Shown here in pieces: positions 45,009-54,603 of a stretch of 64,000 nucleotides of DNA (positions are counted from its first letter, which is position 1; each line of letters starts with the position of its first letter). The translations under genes and the position numbers were made by a program. Origin of the DNA: Bacteroidetes bacterium UBA1935. GTDB taxonomy: Bacteria > Bacteroidota > Bacteroidia > Chitinophagales > Chitinophagaceae. The notes under the pieces were generated by a model. The model worked only from the letters and a program-made list of their open reading frames with translations. It was not told the origin of the DNA and searched no databases. The stretch covers positions 62,001 through 126,000 of the forward strand of contig DDFF01000006.1 of assembly GCA_002337045.1 (NCBI GenBank). The letters run 5' to 3'.

Positions 45009-45028
45009 ATCGCTTTAAAAAATTTGCG

Positions 45029-45036
45029 CAAAGGTA
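45029..45036 (-). promoter_or_regulatory. -7 promoter element of ychF
   Basis: TACCTTTG on the minus strand, 20 bases before the ychF ATG. Confidence 0.55.
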
Positions 45037-45064
45037 CGGCTTTTTAGGCGTTAGGTATTAGTAA

Positions 45065-45802
45065 TTAGGAATTAGCTTCAATCATGGCTTTTTCCATCAG
45101 GTCGTAAACCTGCTGTTTCAGGGTGGGCAGGTCTGTCAATGTCATGCCGGCTACGGGTACCGGTGGCAGGTAGATGACTCTGTTACGCCCCGGGCTCAGC
45201 ATCCACCAGTGGCTGTAGTGCCAGCGGTTGACGGTATCGGGGAATATCATAGGCAGCACAGGGGTTTGTGTATTAATGGCCAGACGGAAAGCCCCGTCAT
45301 AAAATTCCTTCAGCGGTTTGTCTGTTTCATTGAAAGTACCTTCGGGGAATACTGCAATGTTACATTCCCGCTTCAGCATTCGCCACATCAGTCGCAGGCT
45401 CTTGGCACGGCTGTGGGCACTGCTGCGGTCTACCAGTATGGCCAATTGCTTATATACAAAGCCAAATACGGGTATGGAAGCCATTTCTTTCTTAGCCAGT
45501 GTACGGAAGTATTGTGGAACGGCAGCGTATATCAGTACGGTATCGAGGTAAGAGATATGATTGGCTACATAAACAAACCTTGCGTTTTCGGGCCTCGGGC
45601 CGCTCTTCATCACAGGCATACCCATACAAAACAACCATCCGCGAGACCAGTAGTGTACCACTGTCCATATAACACGCCTTGCCCAGCCCTTATCTATAGA
45701 GCCGAAAGCCAGAAATATGGGAAACGCCAGCAACAGGCAACACAAAAATGTTGCTATTACATACACTACATATATAGGGCGCAGCAGCCTGAGGAGCATC
45801 AT
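45065..45802 (-). CDS. 1-acyl-glycerol-3-phosphate acyltransferase (PlsC-like)
   Basis: A 245-residue membrane-bound acyltransferase that probably adds the second acyl chain in phospholipid synthesis. The catalytic H-x4-D is ANHISYLDTVL, and the substrate-binding motif is VFPEGTFNETDK. The hydrophobic N-terminus (about residues 10-33) anchors it in the membrane. It starts three bases after the stop of the upstream membrane protein gene. Related acyltransferases for other acyl acceptors exist, so plsC is likely rather than certain. Confidence 0.87.
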   Translation of the reverse strand: MMLLRLLRPIYVVYVIATFLCCLLLAFPIFLAFGSIDKGWARRVIWTVVHYWSRGWLFCMGMPVMKSGPRPENARFVYVANHISYLDTVLIYAAVPQYFRTLAKKEMASIPVFGFVYKQLAILVDRSSAHSRAKSLRLMWRMLKRECNIAVFPEGTFNETDKPLKEFYDGAFRLAINTQTPVLPMIFPDTVNRWHYSHWWMLSPGRNRVIYLPPVPVAGMTLTDLPTLKQQVYDLMEKAMIEANS

Positions 45803-45805
45803 ATA

Positions 45806-46276
45806 TTACATTCCCGGAAACAAAGGACGGGCAATAGCAGCACGGAATGGCCAAGGAATAGTAGCCAGTATGATGATAAATGCTACCAGCGACATCCAGA
45901 ATACTTTCTTGTATTTAGCACCATCTGCAATATCCTTCTTTACAGATGCATAGCCGATGTGTATCAGTACTATAGCTATCAGCATACCTGTGATGTGCTC
46001 TACAGCCCAGAAGCGGCTGAGGCTGTCTTTCATCACATTGCCCATGCCTTGGTTCTGAATATTCTTAATACCCCATGCACCGGTGAAGTACAGGAACAGA
46101 CCCAGCAACAGCTGAATATCACAAACTATCATCAGCAACATAGCAGGGCGTTTCTCTGCTTTGGTAAATGGCTTATTACCACCCAAACCGCCCATGGTTT
46201 TTACGATTGTCCATATAGCGAAGATGATAACGAACCAACGTAGAAAATTGTGCAGGTGCAGCATGCCTTGTTGCAT
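45806..46276 (-). CDS. Four-helix membrane protein with conserved histidines (often labelled cytochrome B-like)
   Basis: A 156-residue integral membrane protein with about four helices. Histidines near helix ends (GMLHLHNFLRW, AVEHITGMLIAIVLIHIGYA) could bind heme or a metal, which explains why similar Bacteroidota proteins are often named cytochrome B. No redox partner is adjacent. It is the upstream gene of a two-gene unit with the acyltransferase. Confidence 0.7.
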   Translation of the reverse strand: MQQGMLHLHNFLRWFVIIFAIWTIVKTMGGLGGNKPFTKAEKRPAMLLMIVCDIQLLLGLFLYFTGAWGIKNIQNQGMGNVMKDSLSRFWAVEHITGMLIAIVLIHIGYASVKKDIADGAKYKKVFWMSLVAFIIILATIPWPFRAAIARPLFPGM

Positions 46277-46375
46277 AATGTATCAGTTTTAGATTGCTTA
46301 GATAAAAACACCCATCAGGGGGTTCAGGTTCAAATCTACAACCTCAGGCAATAGCACACAAATAAAAAGAATTGA

Positions 46376-46921
46376 TTACCACCCCATACGCACCCTCAAT
46401 TGGCGTACATGCTCCATATGGTGGCGGCTGTGCCATGCATAAAGGGCTGCCATCTCCCACAGCGGATAGTTCCCTTTATTATCCGGGTGGTAGTAGGCGC
46501 GCTGCCATTGTTCAGCACTCAGGCTGCGCAACAGCGCAGTAATACGCCTGTGCAGTGCATGCAGTAGAGTGATAGATATATTGACAGGTACGGCTTCTAC
46601 ATCGTGCAGCAGCGCCCATTTGTTTTCGTCATAGGGCATAATGGTGGGGTTATCAGTAGTCAGTGCAAACTTCAAGCGGATGTACATATTCATATGGCTG
46701 TCTGCTATATGGTGCAATACCTGTTGCACCGTCCACCCGCCGGGGCGGTAGGCTGTTTGCAAATGCGCTTCGTCCAAGTTTTCAATGCACACATCCAGCC
46801 AACCTGGCAATGCTTCCAGTATGCTTATCCACTCGTTCAGCTTTTTATCATCGTAGCCCTCCGGGCGTTGGTACGGTCCTATCGGGTACTTCAGCTGTTC
46901 TATATCAATGTTATCGCTCAT
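46376..46921 (-). CDS. YfiT-like DinB-superfamily metal-dependent transferase/hydrolase
   Basis: A 181-residue four-helix-bundle protein of the DinB/YfiT group. It begins LKYPIGPYQRPEGYDDKKL. Three histidines form the expected metal site: QQVLHHIADSHMN and AWHSRHHMEHV. Bacillus YfiT relatives are bacillithiol transferases, and some Bacteroidota make bacillithiol, so thiol transfer is a reasonable guess. Single gene. Confidence 0.87.
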   Translation of the reverse strand: MSDNIDIEQLKYPIGPYQRPEGYDDKKLNEWISILEALPGWLDVCIENLDEAHLQTAYRPGGWTVQQVLHHIADSHMNMYIRLKFALTTDNPTIMPYDENKWALLHDVEAVPVNISITLLHALHRRITALLRSLSAEQWQRAYYHPDNKGNYPLWEMAALYAWHSRHHMEHVRQLRVRMGW

Positions 46922-47022
46922 TGCAGATGCATTTGTACCAAATGTAGTATTAATTCAAAAATGACGCAGAATGTTGACTGCCATTGCGCGGGTTTATTAT
47001 TTTAGCACCAAATCCATTTGTA

Positions 47023-48048
47023 GTGTCACACGGAGAGCTGAGAAAAGAAACCAACTGCCTGAACTGCGATGCGCAGGTAGACGGCCGCTATTGCAAAAAC
47101 TGCGGACAGGAAAATCTGGAGCCGAAGCAAACATTCTGGCATCTGGTAACGCATTTCTTTAATGATGTGACACACTTTGACGGCAAGTTTTTCATCACGC
47201 TGAAAAGCCTGTTGCTGAAACCCGGCTTCCTGACAGAAGAATATGTAAAAGGCCGCAGGATGAAGTATCTGGACCCTGTGCGTATGTACCTGTTTGTGTC
47301 TTTTGCTTTCTTCCTGTTATATCTCGCAGTCGAAAATGATGCAGATAAATTCAAATACAGCGACGACCCGGCATTAGTTCACGGTATTGACTCTTTAATT
47401 GCAAAAGATAAAGGGTCAAAGAGTTTCAATATGAACGGAGTGAAGATTAATGGTAAAAATGTAATTCTGTTCAATTTCGGTGATAACTATTCTCATGGAT
47501 TACAACATTATGATTCTCTCCAAAAAGCATTGCCTGATAGTCTGAGAAGCGATGAGTTTGGTCGGTATATAGAAAAAAGCATTGTAGGTGTTGCAAATAC
47601 ATACTATCAAAACCCATACGACTTTATGGGGAATCTTCTTGACAAATTCAAACATTCATTTTCAAAAGTATTCTTCATATCGCTACCTATCTTCTCGCTG
47701 ATGCTTACATTATTATACATAAGACGCAGAAAAGATTTCTTTTATGTTTCTCATGCTATCTTCACTTTACACTGCTACATTGTAGCTTGGTTCTTTCTTA
47801 CAATCAAAACAATAATAGAAGCAATAGTACCGGAGTCTATAGTGCTAACTTCATCATTGCAAATAATAATTTACTTGGGATTGTCAGTGTATATATTGAT
47901 AGCAATGCTGCAATTTTATAAACAAAGTGTTTGGAAGACCAGTATTAAATGGTTGATACTAATTGCAATAATGTTTGTTGTACTATTATTAATACAACTA
48001 GGACTTTTAGTAAACTCATTCTTTGCAATGGCAAGTGGTGGCCATTAA
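47023..48048 (+). CDS. DUF3667 membrane protein with N-terminal zinc ribbon (copy 1)
   Basis: About 341 residues from a GTG at 47023, chosen because the resulting N-terminus (MSHGELRKETNCLNC) lines up with that of the next gene (MSHQHERKEKKCLNC); a TTG at 46984 is less likely. A zinc ribbon, CLNCDAQVDGRYCKNCGQEN, leads into the DUF3667 core (FWHLVTHFFNDVTHFDGKFF, KPGFLTEEYVKGRR, DPVRMYLFVSFAFF). Later parts contain about four more membrane helices. Function unknown. It forms a tandem pair with the downstream paralogue 12 bases away. Confidence 0.85.
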   Translation: MSHGELRKETNCLNCDAQVDGRYCKNCGQENLEPKQTFWHLVTHFFNDVTHFDGKFFITLKSLLLKPGFLTEEYVKGRRMKYLDPVRMYLFVSFAFFLLYLAVENDADKFKYSDDPALVHGIDSLIAKDKGSKSFNMNGVKINGKNVILFNFGDNYSHGLQHYDSLQKALPDSLRSDEFGRYIEKSIVGVANTYYQNPYDFMGNLLDKFKHSFSKVFFISLPIFSLMLTLLYIRRRKDFFYVSHAIFTLHCYIVAWFFLTIKTIIEAIVPESIVLTSSLQIIIYLGLSVYILIAMLQFYKQSVWKTSIKWLILIAIMFVVLLLIQLGLLVNSFFAMASGGH

Positions 48049-48060
48049 TACAAATCAAGT

Positions 48061-49065
48061 ATGTCTCATCAACACGAACGTAAGGAGAAAAAATGTCTGA
48101 ACTGTGGTGCAGATTTGTACGACCGTTTTTGCCATAAATGCGGACAGGAAAACGTAGAGCCTCGCCAATCTTTCTGGCAACTGACAGTGCATTTTTTTGA
48201 AGACCTTACGCACTTTGATGGTAAGTTTTTCACCACGGTAAAGTACATGTTTACCAAACCGGGATTTCTGACAAGTGAATATGTAAACGGCAAGCGTGCT
48301 GCTTATGTAAACCCCATCAGAATGTACCTGTTTGTGTCTGCTATGTTCTTTATCATTAGTGGTATGCTTCCCGATATTTCTGATTCGGGTGGCATAAAAC
48401 CTGTAGTAAGGAGTGCAGACACAGATACTAAAGCTGATACAGCATTAAGAAACATACATGCTATTGATACAACAGTGCCTGATTCTGTAATTCAGGATAG
48501 TGTTTATTATGGCAGAACGTTATCAAATGCATCTACTGTTGCAATCTATGATTCTATTGCAAATAATCTACCAGCGGATAAACGCCCTAATTTTTTAAGT
48601 AAATATATAGGCAGAAGATTGGCTGCTTTCAGAGAAAAGTCGCATGTCATCCCAAATTTTGAAGAAAAAATACTTGATAAGTTTTTTCACTCAATACCGG
48701 CTGTATTATTCTTCTCAGTGCCGTTGATAGCGTTCTTGCTACAACTGTTATATATAAGAAAGCGGAAAGAATATTACTATGTGGGCCATATTATATTCCT
48801 GACACACTACTACTGTTTTGCTTTTATTGCCCTCCTGCTTGTAAAAACTGCATCTTATCTCGGTAGCTATAGTTCTTATGTAAAAATACCGCTTGTACTA
48901 GGTGCTATATTCTATCTGTACAAGTCTATGAAGGGTTATTATGAGCAAGGAATATTTAAGACGTTCGTCAAGTTTTTACTGCTCTTTATACTAGGTCTGA
49001 TGATAATTAGCGTACTGACAGTATTAGCGTTCTTAAACTCACTATTGATTTCTTCAGCACATTAA
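48061..49065 (+). CDS. DUF3667 membrane protein with N-terminal zinc ribbon (copy 2)
   Basis: A 334-residue paralogue of the preceding protein. It has the same zinc ribbon (CLNCGADLYDRFCHKCGQEN) and the same block of FWQLTVHFFEDLTHFDGKFF, KPGFLTSEYVNGKR and NPIRMYLFVSAMFF. The first 95 residues are strongly similar between the two. The middle region (soluble, Asp/Thr-rich) and the later helices have diverged. That pattern suggests an old duplication with relaxed or changed selection on the central part. Confidence 0.87.
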   Translation: MSHQHERKEKKCLNCGADLYDRFCHKCGQENVEPRQSFWQLTVHFFEDLTHFDGKFFTTVKYMFTKPGFLTSEYVNGKRAAYVNPIRMYLFVSAMFFIISGMLPDISDSGGIKPVVRSADTDTKADTALRNIHAIDTTVPDSVIQDSVYYGRTLSNASTVAIYDSIANNLPADKRPNFLSKYIGRRLAAFREKSHVIPNFEEKILDKFFHSIPAVLFFSVPLIAFLLQLLYIRKRKEYYYVGHIIFLTHYYCFAFIALLLVKTASYLGSYSSYVKIPLVLGAIFYLYKSMKGYYEQGIFKTFVKFLLLFILGLMIISVLTVLAFLNSLLISSAH

Positions 49066-49128
49066 ACCATCGTGTAGTATTGTAAAATACAATTGCTTAA
49101 GCAATCCTTACAGATTAATAGCCGGAAG

Positions 49129-50031
49129 TTATTTCCCGTCAAGTATCACGGGTGTGCTGCCTTTGCCCATCATGATGATTTTTGCATTGTCTGATGCTGC
49201 AAGATCTTTCATGGCTTTTATCTGCTCATACTGCAATTGCTTTTCTGTCAGGCTTTCGCTGATGATGTGCTGATAGTCTGCAATACCTTGTGCTTCTATA
49301 CGCTTGCGTTCTGCTTCCTGCTTTTCTTTTTGCAGTACAAACTGCATTTTCTGTGCTTCCTGCTCGGCGTTTATTTTAGTTTCAATTGTATTTTTTACAG
49401 AGGTAGGCAGTGTTATATTTCTTACCAGCAGATTCTCCAGCATCAGACCACGTTTCTTAAACTCATCTTCCATACCCTTAAATATCCTTGCCTGAAATTC
49501 ATCGCGCTTGGTAGAGTATAATGCTACTGCATCGTAATACACAGCATTGTCGCGTATTTTAGTTCGGGCTATTGGGCGCACTATTTTTTCTACATAGTCG
49601 ATGCCTATTTTGCGCAATATGTCCGGCGCATCGCCGGGTATCACTTTGTATAGTACTGTCAGGTCTATCGTCACTTCCAGTCCATCTGCACTCAATACAC
49701 GTATTGCATCATCGCCCGATTTTTCTCCTTCATCATGCACACCGCTCATAGTATAGTTTTGTGTGCGCACATCAACTTCCAATACATCCACTAAAGGATT
49801 TACCATGTGCAAACCACTGTTAAGTACATCCGGCTGTATTTTACCAAATAGCTTTTTAACGCCTATATAGCCTGCATCTATCTGCACCACGCTTGCTGTC
49901 AAAAAACCCAGCAATACCAATATCATCGATAATAGTCTAACGCCTTTTATTACAGGTTTTATTTTATCTGTAATACCTGCTGCTATAAAACTTGCTATTA
50001 AGATGATAACACCTAAGATGATGAAGCCCAT
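49129..50031 (-). CDS. SPFH/prohibitin family membrane protein
   Basis: A 300-residue protein with two hydrophobic stretches at the N-terminus (about residues 2-20 and 32-50) followed by the SPFH domain (IDAGYIGVKKLFGKIQPDVL ... NLLVRNITLP). A Glu/Lys/Gln-rich coiled coil (INAEQEAQKMQFVLQKEKQE) follows. Such proteins form large rings or rafts in the membrane and influence proteases or membrane order. Single gene. Confidence 0.92.
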   Translation of the reverse strand: MGFIILGVIILIASFIAAGITDKIKPVIKGVRLLSMILVLLGFLTASVVQIDAGYIGVKKLFGKIQPDVLNSGLHMVNPLVDVLEVDVRTQNYTMSGVHDEGEKSGDDAIRVLSADGLEVTIDLTVLYKVIPGDAPDILRKIGIDYVEKIVRPIARTKIRDNAVYYDAVALYSTKRDEFQARIFKGMEDEFKKRGLMLENLLVRNITLPTSVKNTIETKINAEQEAQKMQFVLQKEKQEAERKRIEAQGIADYQHIISESLTEKQLQYEQIKAMKDLAASDNAKIIMMGKGSTPVILDGK

Positions 50032-50077
50032 GTTGGAGTATTTATGCTTAAAGGTACTAAGGAATATACATTAAAGC

Positions 50078-50105
50078 GAAGGGCTTGCCCTAAAGCAAGC
50101 CCTTC
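50078..50105 (-). terminator. Hairpin after the DUF4394 gene
   Basis: GAAGGGCTTGC (50078-50088), loop CCTAAA, GCAAGCCCTTC (50095-50105). A perfect stem just after the stop at 50128 on the minus strand; the T-tract is weak, so this may be an attenuating or mRNA-stabilising hairpin. Confidence 0.65.
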
Positions 50106-50127
50106 TATACAAACCACCTATGACCTA

Positions 50128-52032
50128 TTATTCTTTTATTAGTTGTTGTGCTTTAAATACTTCTCCATCCGATGTCAGCTTGATGAAATACACACCTTTG
50201 TTCAAATCGCCGATGTACAGATTGTTTCCTGTCAATGTCTGACGTTTTACTTCTCTGCCTGCTACGTCGTAAACCTGTACTGTATTGTCTTTGCCTGTTG
50301 CTTTGATAAATATTTCGTTTTGCGCAGGGTTCGGATACATTTCAAAAACTTGTGCTGCACGTATTGATGCAATACCCGTACCGCTGTTTTTGTATTGCGG
50401 TTCTACAGCGATGTCTGATATAGGCAAACCCAGTCCTATATCTGCTATCAACGTCATAGCACCTGTTGTATTGATGCTGTAAAACTTATCATTGACCGCA
50501 CCCATAATATTAGCTGCTACAAAACCTTTGTTCGATACACTTGTAGAATCGTAAAAGAAATCGATGTCTGTTGTCATATCACTAAGGTTCACAGCATATG
50601 CACCATTCATTACAGTGCTGATTGTACCACCGTTGGGTGAGTTAATTTTTATGTATGCACCCAGCGAATCATCCAATCCAAACAGCTCTGTAGTTTTTGC
50701 GTTCACATAACTATTGGTATATGCTACTGCACCTATGCGTGGCATTTTACCTGCATTGACATCACCACTTATGTACATTACTGTTGTATCTGTTGCCGCA
50801 ATTGCACCATTATCAGGATTCAGTCTGTAGTTCATACCGTTTGCACGGCTTGTCAAACGTATCCTATCTGCTACAGGGTTGAAGTCGAACGCTACCATGC
50901 CCGTAGATCCCAGATTAATAGCTGTTGCCGTTGCGTTAACAGCAGTTGCCGCAGCAGTGCTCGTGCTGATGGTATACAACTGATATTCCATCGTAGTCAT
51001 GTTGTAGCCCAATGCATAAAGCACACCATTCTTAGGACGGAAATCTATTCCAACGATACTCTGCCCGGCACTAATACCTGTTATGGCCATAGAGCTGCGG
51101 ATGAATTTCGGATTATCACTATCGAAAGAAATAAGCGAACTGCCTTGTAATGCATACACCATTTTGCCTGTTACCGCAGGCATGGTTCTGTCTATTACTA
51201 CAGCAATGTTTTTTACATCCAGCCCGCTGCCTATCATACCTACGCTTGTTACCATACCCGTTGTCAGGTTGATGGTATAAAGATTGTCGTTGATATTAGC
51301 ACCTGTATTAGCTGCCAGATATGCCATGTTTGTAACCGTTGCAGGATCCATATAGATATCCATATCTATAGACTTTGTTACATTATTCACAACTATACCA
51401 CTAACACCTACCGTGTTCAAAGTACCATTGTTAGGCGGTATTTGTGTTGTAAGTATATTCAGGCTCATATCATAGTTATACAATGTTGTAACTGTAGAAC
51501 CGATGTAACTATTCGTATATGCACATGCACCTATTGCTGCACTTGCTGCCGCGTTCACATCGCCCACAGCATAGGCAAGGTCCATATCTGTTGCCGCAAT
51601 AGCACCTGTAACAGGGTGCAGGCGATAGTTCTTTTTATTAGCACCAACTACACGTATTCTGTCTACCGTAGGGTTGAAGTCGAAACTGATGGCACTGTTG
51701 CTTCCCAACATCAGCATGATAGGTGTACTGTTGATAACAGTAGCTGCACCCGTCGTAGCATTGATCGTATATAGTTGAGCCTCAGTAGTTGATGAATTAT
51801 AACCCAATGCATATAGCTCGCCCGTGGCAGGCCTGTAATCTACACCGGCAACTGTTTGTCCGGCGGTCATACCTGTAATGGCAATTGGTGTTGTAGTAGT
51901 ACCCGGTGCTGATGCGCTTGCCATTGTAAAGATTTTGTCGTCTTGCGTTATGCCGACTATTTTTTGCGCTGCTGCCTGTTGTGCATATAGCAAAGATGCC
52001 AATGCCACAGTGTTGAGTATCGTATTCTTCAT
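50128..52032 (-). CDS. Exported protein with two DUF4394 domains and T9SS sorting domain
   Basis: About 634 residues from the ATG at 52032; an ATG at 52050 would put six residues before the signal peptide MKNTILNTVALASLLYAQQA. The body is an internal duplication of a DUF4394 domain: VAGVDYRPATGELYALGYN, AISFDFNPTVDRIRVVG and GAIAATDMDLAYAVGDVNA recur about 270 residues later as VGIDFRPKNGVLYALGYN, MVAFDFNPVADRIRLTS and GAIAATDTTVMYISGDVNA. The C-terminus is a T9SS type A domain (MYPNPAQNEIFIKA). It should be surface-exposed or released. Role unknown. Confidence 0.9.
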   Translation of the reverse strand: MKNTILNTVALASLLYAQQAAAQKIVGITQDDKIFTMASASAPGTTTTPIAITGMTAGQTVAGVDYRPATGELYALGYNSSTTEAQLYTINATTGAATVINSTPIMLMLGSNSAISFDFNPTVDRIRVVGANKKNYRLHPVTGAIAATDMDLAYAVGDVNAAASAAIGACAYTNSYIGSTVTTLYNYDMSLNILTTQIPPNNGTLNTVGVSGIVVNNVTKSIDMDIYMDPATVTNMAYLAANTGANINDNLYTINLTTGMVTSVGMIGSGLDVKNIAVVIDRTMPAVTGKMVYALQGSSLISFDSDNPKFIRSSMAITGISAGQSIVGIDFRPKNGVLYALGYNMTTMEYQLYTISTSTAAATAVNATATAINLGSTGMVAFDFNPVADRIRLTSRANGMNYRLNPDNGAIAATDTTVMYISGDVNAGKMPRIGAVAYTNSYVNAKTTELFGLDDSLGAYIKINSPNGGTISTVMNGAYAVNLSDMTTDIDFFYDSTSVSNKGFVAANIMGAVNDKFYSINTTGAMTLIADIGLGLPISDIAVEPQYKNSGTGIASIRAAQVFEMYPNPAQNEIFIKATGKDNTVQVYDVAGREVKRQTLTGNNLYIGDLNKGVYFIKLTSDGEVFKAQQLIKE

Positions 52033-52139
52033 AATGGTTGTTTTGAGCATGTACGAAGCACAGGCCTGTTTGGTTTTATTTGTCTATAGCCATATTGATG
52101 TGTGGATGTACATTATCCCTAAATTTGCATTCTGAGGCA

Positions 52140-53006
52140 ATGAAAAGAGGCAGCACTATATCTACTAGTATACAGGCAACAGAGGCACCCATAGAACGTA
52201 TTCTGGGGCAGCAGGCGCATGTTATCAGCCGCAGTTTGCTGCTGGAGAACAGAGATATTCATGCCGAGCAAATCATTGTAACATTTGATGAGCACAACTG
52301 GCCCGAAGAACATGCAAGGCTCAACCTCTTCCCGATAGCCGACGGGCAGTTTTGCCTGCAACTCCTTTATCTTCAATACACTACCAAGCCCGGAGAGGCC
52401 GAAGTTATGTGGATAGAATTCAAGCCTACTTATTTTGAACAATATCCTATATCACTGCTGGAAACGGAACAACCTTTCCGTTTCGACCAGGTAACAGAGC
52501 AACAGTTTTCTATTTGCAGCCAGTCTACGGCTATGCTGCAGCAGATGAAAGAACCTACTGCACCTACCGCATTCACACAGGCATTGCAACAGAAAGAAAC
52601 CATCATTGCACTACTACGCCGTGCGTTGGAGTGCATCACGATGCCTTTCACCGTGTGCCCCGTGCCTGCCTGTCGCTTTCTTGCATACGATAGCGAACGC
52701 GAAAAAGTGATGGAAGCACGCCGTGTGGTAGAGATGCATTTCGATAATCCGCTGACGATAAAAGAACTATCGCGCAAAGTAGCGATGAACGAATGCTACC
52801 TGAAAAAAGGCTTTAAAGCACTAACAGGAAAAACAATACACGAATACACGCAAGACCTGCGCATCAGCAAAGCAAAAGAAATGTTGCAACAGCAGGGGCT
52901 CTCTGTATCAGACGTTGCCAATACACTTGGCTTCAGCAGTATATCGCACTTCAGCACGGCTTTCAAAAAAGCTACGGGTATGAAGCCTTGCGAACTGCTT
53001 TCTTAA
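52140..53006 (+). CDS. AraC-family transcriptional regulator
   Basis: About 288 residues from the ATG at 52140 (earlier TTG and ATG starts at 52080 and 52098 give a Cys-rich extension unlike the family). The N-terminal 180 residues are unrecognised and may bind a ligand. The C-terminal AraC double helix-turn-helix is clear: NPLTIKELSRKVAMNECYLK and VSDVANTLGFSSISHFSTAF followed by KATGMKP. It is divergent from the DUF4394 gene, 107 bases apart, so it may regulate it or itself. Its end overlaps the flippase gene end by four bases. Confidence 0.88.
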   Translation: MKRGSTISTSIQATEAPIERILGQQAHVISRSLLLENRDIHAEQIIVTFDEHNWPEEHARLNLFPIADGQFCLQLLYLQYTTKPGEAEVMWIEFKPTYFEQYPISLLETEQPFRFDQVTEQQFSICSQSTAMLQQMKEPTAPTAFTQALQQKETIIALLRRALECITMPFTVCPVPACRFLAYDSEREKVMEARRVVEMHFDNPLTIKELSRKVAMNECYLKKGFKALTGKTIHEYTQDLRISKAKEMLQQQGLSVSDVANTLGFSSISHFSTAFKKATGMKPCELLS

Positions 53007-54493
53007 CGAACGTATTTACCGATAAAAGGAAATGATTTCAATTCATTCTGCTCTTGTTTGAAGATGTAGAACAGATAACCTGCAAACAGTACAGTACCAC
53101 TTGCTATGCGTATAGCGGCCACATCTACATACCTGCTAATGAGCGCTTGCACACCATAGAGCAATAACATCACACCGAGGTATTTTGCCATCTTGCCTAC
53201 TTCGTATGGTATAGGATAGTATTTCTGCCCCCACATAAAGGAGAGGTACATCATAACACCATAACACAACAGTGTACCCCATGCACAAGCGTCATAACCC
53301 CATACAGGTATCAGTAGCCAGTTGAAGATGACTGTAACTACCGCGCCTATACCCATGATGTAGGTACCGAAATAAGTGCGGTCTGTAAGTTTGTACCAAA
53401 CAGTGAGGTTGTAATATATACCGAGGAAAATGTAAGACAATAACATAACAGGCACCAGATATATAGCCTGTGTGTGCTCGCCGATAAAAAATCTCCACAC
53501 ATCCATAAACAGTACTACATTCAGGAACATCAGCGCCATGATGACAACAAACCATTTCATAACACGTGCGTAGGTATGCTGTGCATCGCCATCTTTTGCA
53601 ATAGAAAAGAAGAAAGGCTCTGCCGCCATTTTGAATGCCTGTATCACCAGATTAATGAGCACCGCCAAACGCAATGCCATAGTAAAAGAACCAATTGCTT
53701 TTACATTTTCTGCATTTGTGCCTGGGTGTAGTTCCATAAACATTACACGGTTCAGTGTATCGTTTATCTGTCCTGCAAAACCTGCTATCAGTATCGGGAA
53801 TCCGTAGGTGAGTACACGCTTCAGCAATGCTTTATCTACCTTAGGCTGATATACCCTCCACTCTCTGTGTAAAAGCAATAACGTTATAGCGGCTTGTAAT
53901 AGATTGGCAAAAAGTATAAAACCGATACCGTAGTGTTTATTGTACCATTCGGCAAACCAATCTGTATGTATGTTTTTCCCAAAGCTAAACAGGAATATGA
54001 TGGTACAAACAAATACTATAATGCCTGCTACTTTGGTAAATGCGTACACACGCGGTCGATTATCATTTCTCAGTTTTGCAAATGGCAGCGCAGACAATGC
54101 ATCCAGCCCTATGATGGCTGCACACCATGCTACATATTCCGTATGCTCGCCAAGTTGTGCAAAGTCGGCTATCTGAGTATTGAATATTAAAAGACATACA
54201 GAGAAAAACAGCGTGGTTACCAGCATGCTGCTTGTCTGTGTGTTATATAACTGCTTGGTGTCTTCTGTTTTGCTGAAGCGGAAGAACGATGTTTCCATAC
54301 CATAGGTATAGAGTACGTTCATAATAGGAAAGAGTGTGTAGATATAACCGTACTGGCCTATAATGTACCTGCCACTTTCGCCAGTGAGGGTGTAGGCAAG
54401 ATATGGGGTAAGCAGGTAGGTAAGCATACGCCCTGCTATGGTGCTGACACCATACCACATTGTTTGCCCGGCAAGTTTTTTTAGTGAAGCCAA
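53003..54493 (-). CDS. Polysaccharide flippase (MOP/Wzx-like)
   Basis: A 496-residue protein with about 12-14 membrane helices in the Wzx/MATE pattern. The N-terminus (LKKLAGQTMWYGVSTIAGRM) and the internal symmetry of the two halves match oligosaccharide-lipid flippases of the MOP superfamily. It probably flips an undecaprenyl-linked sugar across the inner membrane. The start is a TTG at 54493. No glycan synthesis genes adjoin it, unlike most wzx genes, so its substrate is unclear. Confidence 0.85.
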   Translation of the reverse strand: MASLKKLAGQTMWYGVSTIAGRMLTYLLTPYLAYTLTGESGRYIIGQYGYIYTLFPIMNVLYTYGMETSFFRFSKTEDTKQLYNTQTSSMLVTTLFFSVCLLIFNTQIADFAQLGEHTEYVAWCAAIIGLDALSALPFAKLRNDNRPRVYAFTKVAGIIVFVCTIIFLFSFGKNIHTDWFAEWYNKHYGIGFILFANLLQAAITLLLLHREWRVYQPKVDKALLKRVLTYGFPILIAGFAGQINDTLNRVMFMELHPGTNAENVKAIGSFTMALRLAVLINLVIQAFKMAAEPFFFSIAKDGDAQHTYARVMKWFVVIMALMFLNVVLFMDVWRFFIGEHTQAIYLVPVMLLSYIFLGIYYNLTVWYKLTDRTYFGTYIMGIGAVVTVIFNWLLIPVWGYDACAWGTLLCYGVMMYLSFMWGQKYYPIPYEVGKMAKYLGVMLLLYGVQALISRYVDVAAIRIASGTVLFAGYLFYIFKQEQNELKSFPFIGKYVR

Positions 54494-54502
54494 TTTGTTT
54501 GG

Positions 54503-54603
54503 TTGTTGATTGGTTGATTGGTTGATTAGTTTACTTGTGACCGGATAACCTGTATGTATACATTTTCACTAATCAACTAATAAACAAGTCAACCAATCAA
54601 CAA
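54503..54603. repeat. Inverted repeat rich in TTGATT units
   Basis: Left arm TTGTTGATTGGTTGA (54503-54517) is exactly complementary to 54589-54603. GTTGATTAGT (54521-54530) is complementary to 54568-54577. It fills the gap between korB and the flippase gene, both on the minus strand. The unit TTGATT repeats several times within the left arm. Confidence 0.6.

Noticed and set aside
52080..52139. N-terminal extension of the AraC regulator
   Set aside because: It is Cys-rich, unlike the family, and would crowd the promoter region shared with the divergent gene.
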